Source: an uncultured Oscillospiraceae bacterium (GTDB taxonomy: Bacteria > Bacillota_A > Clostridia > Oscillospirales > Oscillospiraceae). Taken from it: a stretch of DNA of 19,378 nt. Below the pieces are notes generated by a model, which saw nothing but the letters and a program-made list of their open reading frames with translations, made no database searches and was not told the origin of the DNA. Of this stretch, positions 14,411 to 19,378 are shown one piece after another (position 1 is the stretch's first letter; each line of letters begins with the position of its first letter). Both the position numbers and the translations under genes were made by a program. Location: the NCBI GenBank assembly GCA_910579155.1, contig CAJTTS010000063.1, forward strand, positions 1 to 19,378, written 5' to 3'.

Positions 14411-15814
14411 ATGGCTTTTTTCAAGGCGCTGGGCGACTGGCTTTGGGGCGGGCCGCTGCTGGCGGCGTTTCTGGTAGTGGGGCTGTGGTACTCTTTCGGC
14501 TCCGGGTTCTTCCAAATCTTCGGGCTGCCCACCTGGTGGCGCGCCACGGCAGGCTCCCTGTTCCGGCGGAAAAAGGACCGGAAACAGGGCCGGGGCGTGA
14601 CCCAGCTCCAGGCCCTGTCCACCGCCCTGGCGGCTACCATCGGCACCGGCTCCATCGCCGGCGTGGCCACCGCCATTCTGTACGGCGGGCCTGGGGCGGT
14701 GTTTTGGATGTGGATGTCCGCCCTGCTGGGGATGGCGGTGAGCTGCGCGGAAAAAACGCTGGCCGTGCGCCACCGGGAAAAGGGTCCCGACGGCCGCTGG
14801 CGGGGCGGGCCCATGGAGTACATCGCCAAGGGGCTGCGCCTGCCGGGGCTGGCGAAGCTCTTCGCCCTGTTCTGCGTGGCAGAGACCCTGGCGGGGGGCA
14901 ACCTGGCCCAGGCCAATTCCATCGCCACCTCCCTGTCGGCCGCCGCCGGGGCCAATCCTGTCGCGGTGGGCGTGGCGCTGGCGGCCGTCACCTTCCTCGT
15001 GCTGGCCGGGGGCATCAAACGCGTGGGCAAGCTGTGCGAGCTGCTGGTGCCCGCCATGGCCCTACTCTTCGTAGGAGGCGGGCTGGCGGTGGTCGCCGCC
15101 AACTGGCGGGCAGTGCCGGTCGCGTTCCAGCAGATCATCGCCTACGCTTTCGCCCCCCGGGCAGTGGCGGGGGGCTACGCCATGGGGACCGCCCTGCGCT
15201 ACGGCGTGGCACGGGGGGTGTTCACCAACGAGGCGGGGTTGGGCATGTCCGCCATCGCCCACGCCTGCGCCGACGTGGACGAGCCGGCAGAGCAGGGTAT
15301 GTGGGGCATCTTCGAGGTGTTTTTCGCCACCGTCGTCATCTGCACGGTGTCCTCCCTGGTCATCCTCACCTCCGGCGTATACGATCCCGTCCAGGCCCTG
15401 GCCCTGGTGGAGGCAAACGCGGTGCCTGACGGAATGCTGGGCGCGCCGCTGACAGCGGCGGGATTCGCCACCCTGTTCGGCGAGGCCGGGGAGTGGATTG
15501 TATCGGTAAGCCTGATCCTGTTCGCCTTCACCTCCCTGCTGGGGTCCGGGTACTACGGGCGGCGGGGCGTAGAATCCCTTACAAGCGCCCGGTGGGCCCA
15601 TTGGCTGTACCAGCTCGCTTTCCCCGTCTGCGTCATCCTGGGCGCGGTGGGGGACCTGACGGAGGTGTGGCAGCTTGTGGACGTATTCAACGGCCTGTTG
15701 GCGGCGGTAAACCTGCCCGCGCTGCTGTTGCTGTCGCCGGAGGCGCTGTACCTGCTGCGCTCCTGGCTGGCAGCAAGAAAAAAGAAGCGGGAAATTTGCG
15801 CACAATCCTCTTGA
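14411..15814 (+). CDS. Alanine/glycine:cation symporter (AGCS family)
   Basis: This is a 467-residue carrier with about ten or eleven membrane spans, the usual length for the family. The ATG at 14411 has AAAAGGAGGG upstream. Family landmarks are TALAATIGTGSIAGVATAI (about 71-89), the GGPGAVFWMWMSALLGMAVSCAEKTLAVR block, GGPMEYIAKGL, the RGVFTNEAGLGMSAIAHA segment (about 271-288) and GSGYYGRRGVE (about 381-391). AGCS proteins take up alanine or glycine with sodium or protons. It follows folT by 76 nt without a clear terminator, so read-through from the folT promoter is possible. Confidence 0.93.
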   Translation: MAFFKALGDWLWGGPLLAAFLVVGLWYSFGSGFFQIFGLPTWWRATAGSLFRRKKDRKQGRGVTQLQALSTALAATIGTGSIAGVATAILYGGPGAVFWMWMSALLGMAVSCAEKTLAVRHREKGPDGRWRGGPMEYIAKGLRLPGLAKLFALFCVAETLAGGNLAQANSIATSLSAAAGANPVAVGVALAAVTFLVLAGGIKRVGKLCELLVPAMALLFVGGGLAVVAANWRAVPVAFQQIIAYAFAPRAVAGGYAMGTALRYGVARGVFTNEAGLGMSAIAHACADVDEPAEQGMWGIFEVFFATVVICTVSSLVILTSGVYDPVQALALVEANAVPDGMLGAPLTAAGFATLFGEAGEWIVSVSLILFAFTSLLGSGYYGRRGVESLTSARWAHWLYQLAFPVCVILGAVGDLTEVWQLVDVFNGLLAAVNLPALLLLSPEALYLLRSWLAARKKKREICAQSS

Positions 15815-15838
15815 CAACGAAGAAAAAGCTGCTATAAT
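15811..15838 (+). promoter_or_regulatory. Consensus promoter of tRNA-Ser
   Basis: A perfect TTGACA (15811-15816) and a perfect TATAAT (15833-15838) are 16 bp apart. The -35 overlaps the stop codon of the symporter gene (15812-15814). A leader of about 50 nt, including a CGCCGC/GCGGCG hairpin (about 15849-15866), precedes the mature tRNA. Confidence 0.88.
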
Positions 15839-15895
15839 AATCTACGTTGCGCCGCACTGTAGCGGCGACATGAATTGTGACTTCGCCACCGATTT

Positions 15896-15986
15896 GCAGC
15901 GGTATCGAAGAGGTCATAACGAGCACGATTGGAAATCGTGTAGCGGCTGAAACCGCTCGAGGGTTCGAATCCCTCCCGCTGCGCCA
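15896..15986 (+). tRNA. tRNA-Ser (GGA)
   Basis: The 91-nt gene includes an encoded CCA. Acceptor GCAGCGG (15896-15902) pairs with CCGCTGC (15976-15982), followed by discriminator G and CCA. The anticodon arm is CACGA / TTGGAAA / TCGTG with anticodon GGA. A long variable arm (GCGG/CCGC) marks a class II serine tRNA, and the T arm is GAGGG / TTCGAAT / CCCTC. It reads UCC and UCU codons. AT-rich island-like DNA begins directly after its terminator. Confidence 0.97.
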
Positions 15987-15993
15987 TATTAGA

Positions 15994-16030
15994 CAAAACC
16001 CGAGTATAGCATGACTATGCTCGGGTTTTG
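15994..16030 (+). terminator. tRNA-Ser terminator
   Basis: A 16-bp stem (15994-16009 with 16015-16030, one G-U pair) with loop CATGA has a right arm ending in TTTTG. It is symmetrical enough to work in both directions. Confidence 0.85.
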
Positions 16031-16112
16031 CTATTTCCTCAGCAAAACACACAAAGTATCTGCTGAGCTATTGTGCGAAATAACCACAAGCAATAAATAA
16101 TTCATGTCATAT

Positions 16113-16151
16113 TCCTATGTTTTATCTCCTGTTTAGAGATAAGGACATGGG
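16113..16151 (+). repeat. Inverted repeat upstream of the recombinase fragment
   Basis: CCTATG near 16113 and CATGGG near 16146 flank TTATCTC and GAGATAA, giving a two-part hairpin around the loop CTGTTTA. A second perfect repeat, CTCAGCA at 16038-16044 and TGCTGAG at 16061-16067, lies between it and the tRNA terminator. Their role is unknown; they could be recombinase sites or transcription signals. Confidence 0.4.
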
Positions 16152-16178
16152 AAATTTTATTTTTGAGGAGAATGAAAC

Positions 16179-16532
16179 ATGAGAATACCATATGGTTTTG
16201 ACTTGACTTCTATCGGTTCTCTTGCGATCAATGAAAATGAAGCTGAAACTGTCCGTATGATTTTTGGCTACTACCTCGCCGGGGCCAGTTTGGGAAAGGT
16301 TGTAGATATGCTGTACAAAAAGCAAATTCCCTCTCCGACAGGAAAAGTAAAATGGACACGTGCGGCGGTCGACCATCTGCTTTCCAACTCGAAATATATT
16401 GCCATTGTTGGCTTCAAATCCTTCACGGATGCACAATTTGAAAAAAACGCTCGCTGTAATATCGATTATGACAAGGCCGGTGCGCCCCGTAGGGCAACCC
16501 GGTATGTCTCGCCTTCTATGCTCCAAATATAA
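16179..16532 (+). CDS. Serine-recombinase fragment lacking the catalytic domain
   Basis: This is a 117-residue protein with GAGGAG 8 nt before the ATG. It begins at RIPYGF and matches the middle 'Recombinase' domain of large serine recombinases: INENEAETVRMIFGYYLAGASLGKVVDMLYKKQIPSPTGKVKWTRAAVDHLLSNSKYIAIVGF, with the typical EA..VR.IF, P.G...W and N..Y blocks. The N-terminal catalytic domain with its active-site serine and the C-terminal zinc-ribbon/coiled-coil are both absent. It cannot carry out recombination alone. It may be a remnant of the integrase that brought the island, or a free DNA-binding domain that is still expressed, since its ribosome site is intact. Confidence 0.75.
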   Translation: MRIPYGFDLTSIGSLAINENEAETVRMIFGYYLAGASLGKVVDMLYKKQIPSPTGKVKWTRAAVDHLLSNSKYIAIVGFKSFTDAQFEKNARCNIDYDKAGAPRRATRYVSPSMLQI

Positions 16533-16587
16533 TTTCTATTCCCAATCTCCACAATATCTGTTACAATAGCTTCAAGAGGTGAGGCGT

Positions 16588-17202
16588 GTGGCAGAGAAAA
16601 AGAAACTCAACCCCGTGGATTTAGCTGGGATCGGTAATCTGCTGAAATACCTTGTAGCGGCAGATAACATTACCTGTGAAGAACGGGACAGGATTATGCT
16701 GCGAATTGCAAAGGAAAACGATCTTACTGGATATTTGGTTCTTGGTTTCGCCGGCTATGGTCAGAGCAAAGATGAAGTACTGAAGTGTGCTGCCCAAAGA
16801 AATGCGGCTGTATCACAGGAGAAAGAGCAGACTGAAAGTTATACTTCTCTTACCGAAATTGCCCGAGCGCACAGCGAAGATGCGTCAGGATACGTGATCC
16901 AGAGTTGGCTGCGAAGCGGAAACACTTTGGCATTCTTGAATTTATGGGAGAAGGAACACAACCCTGATTACAGTGAAGCTGGTTACATGGAACTGCTGGA
17001 AAAAAAGAAAGCTGCTTCCTTTACATTGACGCCAAAACTGTGGATTGAGCGGACAAAAGCAATTGGTATTATTTCTAAACAGGGTAAATCCGGTGGAACT
17101 TTTGCTCATCCCATGATTGCGTGTGAATTCGCCGCATGGCTTGCACCGGAATTTAAGTTGCTATTGCTGGAACTGTCGTTGAATCGCGGACAGCTTAGAT
17201 GA
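16588..17202 (+). CDS. KilA-N domain protein
   Basis: This is a 204-residue protein if translation starts at GTG 16588 (MAEKKKLNP...); AGAGGTGAGG lies just upstream. A GTG at 16579 in the same frame would place the ribosome site inside the coding part. Residues 1 to about 80 are helical and unrecognised. Residues about 85-195 are a KilA-N domain: SLTEIARAH, VIQSWLRSGNTLAFLNLWEKEHNP, TLTPKLWIERTKAIGIISKQGKSGGTFAHPMIACEFAAWLAPEFK. KilA-N is a DNA-binding domain of phage and mobile-element proteins. The protein stops shortly after the domain (LELSLNRGQLR), whereas many relatives continue with a coiled coil, so the C-terminus may be truncated. Expression signals look good. Confidence 0.82.
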   Translation: MAEKKKLNPVDLAGIGNLLKYLVAADNITCEERDRIMLRIAKENDLTGYLVLGFAGYGQSKDEVLKCAAQRNAAVSQEKEQTESYTSLTEIARAHSEDASGYVIQSWLRSGNTLAFLNLWEKEHNPDYSEAGYMELLEKKKAASFTLTPKLWIERTKAIGIISKQGKSGGTFAHPMIACEFAAWLAPEFKLLLLELSLNRGQLR

Positions 17203-17248
17203 CAGTGTGTACTATTGGCAGATAGATATTATCAGGAGATGCAAATAC

Positions 17249-18085
17249 ATGAGCAACAATAGGCAACGTAAAAATCGAAGCAAAGTTCATATCAAAGAGG
17301 TAACTATGGAGTTAGGGGATAGGAGAGTGTCCTTTTTGCTTTCTGATATGATACAAATATTTATGGCGGTTATAGCCTGTTTGTCTTTCATTGGAGTTCT
17401 GCTAACCCTCAATGAAATGCGAAAAGATCGTGATGCCGCCTACAAACCAGCAGTCCTTATGAATGCAGCAGATTTTCAAATTTCGTGGGATGCTAATGGT
17501 GAAGAAAAGTGGCTTTCATCTTTACCCAAAAAGTCAGATGGTAACTATGAGGTTAACGAGGATGGAAGCATCACAGGGACATTCAGCCTGCCCGTCAATA
17601 TATTTCCGAATGGGGAATTAGAAAGTTTTACCGCTGTAAATATAGGTATTGGTACCGCCAGAGATATTTGTTTCGAATGGGATCAAAATAATCTCCTCCT
17701 TTTGACTGATTATCTATCAGTGTGCAATCCATCAAAATCAAATTTTTGCACGTTTGACAAGAGTGCAGCCTTTTCTTTTGGCGGAAGACTTGTTGTCACA
17801 AATATGGAGCGCAACCCACGCTTAATGTATATGTTGTCTGATGCAACAGAAACATATACGCTCCCATTGCCAATGGCATACTCGATTTTGATCCATGAAA
17901 TTATGAAATGTGCATCCTTGCCAGAAAACTTATACATTGTTCTATATGTTGAATATTCTGACATACAGGGAAAGCGCAGCAGAGATACGATTTATATCTC
18001 CATCAATAGAACATATTTTGAAAATGATGTAGATGGCTCAGGAACTGCTACATATCAGCTTGCTCCATTTTTGCCAACTGAGTAA
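17249..18085 (+). CDS. Single-pass membrane protein of unknown function
   Basis: This is a 278-residue protein. The start at ATG 17249 has AGGAG 10 nt upstream; an ATG at 17207 in frame has no ribosome site. A basic N-terminus (NNRQRKNRSK) leads to one membrane span at about 34-54, then EMRKDRDAAYKPAVLM. A transmembrane segment followed by an EM-x-K/Q-x-R-x-x-x-Y-x-P pattern is something I recognise from many uncharacterised accessory membrane proteins. The remaining 210 residues alternate short strands and loops (FSLPVNIFPNGELESFTAVNIGIGTARDI), which suggests a beta-sandwich. I do not recognise a named family. It follows the KilA-N gene by 46 nt, so the two may be co-transcribed. It is AT-rich like its neighbours. 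Confidence 0.7.
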   Translation: MSNNRQRKNRSKVHIKEVTMELGDRRVSFLLSDMIQIFMAVIACLSFIGVLLTLNEMRKDRDAAYKPAVLMNAADFQISWDANGEEKWLSSLPKKSDGNYEVNEDGSITGTFSLPVNIFPNGELESFTAVNIGIGTARDICFEWDQNNLLLLTDYLSVCNPSKSNFCTFDKSAAFSFGGRLVVTNMERNPRLMYMLSDATETYTLPLPMAYSILIHEIMKCASLPENLYIVLYVEYSDIQGKRSRDTIYISINRTYFENDVDGSGTATYQLAPFLPTE

Positions 18086-18150
18086 ATCTATTGGTATCAT
18101 ATATCGGTAGTTAAGCATTGTTTTATCAGGGAATAAGCCCATTATAACAA

Positions 18151-18179
18151 TTGTCAAAATTGCTGTAGGCTGGTATAAT
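18151..18179 (+). promoter_or_regulatory. Strong promoter of the Cys-rich/HTH gene
   Basis: TTGTCA (18151-18156) is followed after 17 bp by a perfect TATAAT (18174-18179) with a TGn extension. The leader is about 45 nt. Confidence 0.82.
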
Positions 18180-18232
18180 ATGCATATACAGAACGGTCTA
18201 CAATCTAAAAGGAACCATGAGGAGGATGTAAA

Positions 18233-19018
18233 ATGAGGAAAGACTGTAGCACCTGTGAGTTTAACTTTGAAGGCATATGTGCTGGTTCTGGCAATGTTTA
18301 TCGGTATGGAGAGCCAATTACTGATGATACCAAGTGTTGTAATGATTGGGGCGCAAGTTTTAAGTATTTTGAGCATCAAACAACTACTGCCCCTCGTTTT
18401 CTGAGAGAGGCCTACAACGGCGGTCACATTTCCTATCAAGATTTTTCTCGTCTTGTTGACGACTATAATGAAGGGAGACCCGTATCAATTAACTTTTTTG
18501 ATGCAATCAAGTGTGTTTATGGAATCAGCATGGTGGATATTGCAGTAGTATTAGGCGTTTCATTTGGCGTTGTTTATAGCGCAAAAACCAAAGGATTTGC
18601 AAAGAAAAGGATTGCCCAGTTTGCAAGTGGCTTATGTGTGCCAGAAGAATTGCTTTTGAACACATCAACAAATGATTTTGATAAATTAAAGAAGTGCAAA
18701 GAATTATTTTTTGCAAAACCGAACATAGATGTCAGTCTTGCATCTATGCCAGACTGGAAAATGCAATTAGCGAGAGAGATTAGTGCTACCTATGTCCACT
18801 GCCCTATTCATACTGCCAAAATATTGGCAAGAGTTGATTATCTGTATTGGGACAAAGGGATTTCCTTAGACGAATATACTCAAAGCGAACGAGCCTTTAT
18901 ATTGTACACGGCAAAAGGGACTAAAAAATATCAACCAACTCATCATTTAGAATATTATTTAGATATTGCATGCCAACCACACATGAGGTCTGAACAGATA
19001 CTTATGAGCCACTCATAA
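18233..19018 (+). CDS. Cys-rich / helix-turn-helix-like accessory protein, unknown function
   Basis: This is a 261-residue protein with AGGAGG 7 nt before the ATG. The first 50 residues hold a cysteine set (Cys5, Cys8, Cys16, Cys35, Cys36) in CSTCEFNFEGIC and DDTKCCNDWG, which could bind a metal. Residues about 97-140 (YGISMVDIAVVLGVSFGVVYSAKTKGFAKKRIAQFASGLCVPEELL) look like a helix-turn-helix of the Xre/Cro kind. The C-terminal part is helical, with conserved-looking segments (FFAKPNIDVSLASMPDWK, CPIHTAKILARVDYLYWD). I have an impression of similar proteins in Firmicute conjugative elements, but cannot name a family. The C-terminus (ILMSHS) runs directly into a macrodomain pseudogene, so the last residues may derive from a deletion junction. 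Confidence 0.7.
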   Translation: MRKDCSTCEFNFEGICAGSGNVYRYGEPITDDTKCCNDWGASFKYFEHQTTTAPRFLREAYNGGHISYQDFSRLVDDYNEGRPVSINFFDAIKCVYGISMVDIAVVLGVSFGVVYSAKTKGFAKKRIAQFASGLCVPEELLLNTSTNDFDKLKKCKELFFAKPNIDVSLASMPDWKMQLAREISATYVHCPIHTAKILARVDYLYWDKGISLDEYTQSERAFILYTAKGTKKYQPTHHLEYYLDIACQPHMRSEQILMSHS

Positions 19019-19019
19019 G

Positions 19020-19220
19020 TATTGTTCCAAGACTGTTGCTTTTCCATTGATTTTATCTGGTACCTATGGTTATCCAAAAGAGTAGGCAATCCGAATTGTT
19101 GCTGATGCCATCCAACAATTTTTATGCAAACACGAAATGACTGTATACCTTGTCTTGTTTGATAAAGGAGTCTCTCAAATCGGCAAAAAGCTGGTTGCAC
19201 ATTTTGGGAAAGACACCTGA
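19020..19220 (+). pseudogene. Macrodomain (ADP-ribose-binding) protein, 5'-truncated and stop-interrupted
   Basis: Reading from 19020, the frame gives YCSKTVAFPLILSGTYGYPKE, then a TAG stop (19083-19085), then AIRIVADAIQQFL and MTVYLVLFDKGVSQIGKKL, ending at TGA 19218-19220. This is the C-terminal third of a macrodomain protein: the KTVAFPLIS-G-YGYPK block forms part of the ADP-ribose pocket, and the VYLVLFDK strand is typical. The N-terminal two thirds are absent; the remnant abuts the stop of the preceding gene. Truncation plus the internal stop make it a pseudogene. Relatives remove ADP-ribose or O-acetyl-ADP-ribose. Confidence 0.8.
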
Positions 19221-19239
19221 TACCATTTTTATAGCGAAT

Positions 19240-19378
19240 TTACTTCGCTGAACTCCAGTTGGTGTTAAAATATACTCTCAAAACAGGGCATCTAAAGTGT
19301 TCGCCCCTGCCAAGTTCATGTGATGAAAATGCTATCTTGCCCGTCAAGCCAGTGTTTTCAACGCATTCGCGGCCCTCG
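19240..19378 (-). other. Unidentified open frame running off the right edge
   Basis: On the minus strand a frame without stops enters from the window end and closes at TAA 19242-19240, giving 45 residues that end in CPVLRVYFNTNWSSAK. I recognise no family. The open length is short enough to be chance. A 6-bp hairpin (19233-19238 with 19244-19249) overlaps its end. Confidence 0.2.

Noticed and set aside
13387..15138. Minus-strand open frame of 583 codons
   Set aside because: It lies opposite the riboswitch, folT and the symporter, and its composition is that of an antisense shadow.
15687..16052. Minus-strand open frame with GRDSNPRAVSAATRFP
   Set aside because: It is antisense of tRNA-Ser and the end of the symporter gene, with no ribosome site.
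1..19378. CRISPR array, rRNA genes or complete insertion sequence
   Set aside because: No regularly spaced direct repeats, no rRNA-like sequence and no intact transposase were seen on either strand.

Overview
The window looks like chromosome from a GC-rich, spore-forming gut-type Firmicute, most like Oscillospiraceae/Clostridia (the Flavonifractor/Lawsonibacter kind of genome). The lineage call is inference. It rests on a spoIIP gene, strong sigma-A type promoters with AGGAGG ribosome sites, a tetrahydrofolate (THF) riboswitch ahead of folT, and GC-rich coding DNA interrupted by AT-rich accessory stretches. No database search was possible.

Left part (1-4760) is accessory in character. A secreted Ig-like/CAP-domain protein on the minus strand is followed by about 1.2 kb without a convincing gene. 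That stretch holds a long hairpin whose loop resembles the nick region of RSF1010/pSK41-type transfer origins. Next comes a cytoplasmic heparinase II/III-family protein with its own extended -10 promoter. Just downstream lies the 3' half of an initiator tRNA(Met), starting at the anticodon loop and ending in CCA, with no 5' half. This is the usual scar of a tRNA-targeting integrative element and would put the element to its left. An AT-rich relic of about 660 bp follows and ends in a perfect 15-bp hairpin.

The central part (4828-15986) is ordinary chromosome. It contains a bactofilin gene with a consensus promoter; an AbrB-type regulator / ABC ATPase / ABC-2 permease operon with overlapping ends and an inverted repeat across its -10; spoIIP, divergent from that operon; malic enzyme plus a VOC-family protein; and an OmpR-type response regulator plus a large multi-membrane histidine kinase. 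A THF riboswitch then controls folT, the folate-specific S component of an ECF transporter. An alanine/glycine:cation symporter follows, and its stop codon overlaps the -35 of a tRNA-Ser(GGA) gene. The riboswitch/folT pair ties vitamin uptake to the intracellular THF pool.

The right part (about 16030-19378) changes abruptly to AT-rich DNA immediately after the tRNA-Ser terminator. It carries a serine-recombinase fragment without a catalytic domain, a KilA-N protein, a single-pass membrane protein of unknown function, a Cys-rich/helix-turn-helix protein with a strong promoter, and a 5'-truncated, stop-interrupted macrodomain pseudogene. This reads as a decaying mobile island lodged behind tRNA-Ser. 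The three unknown or odd proteins at 16588-19018 are the most likely place for an undescribed function, but the sequence alone does not show a complete system.
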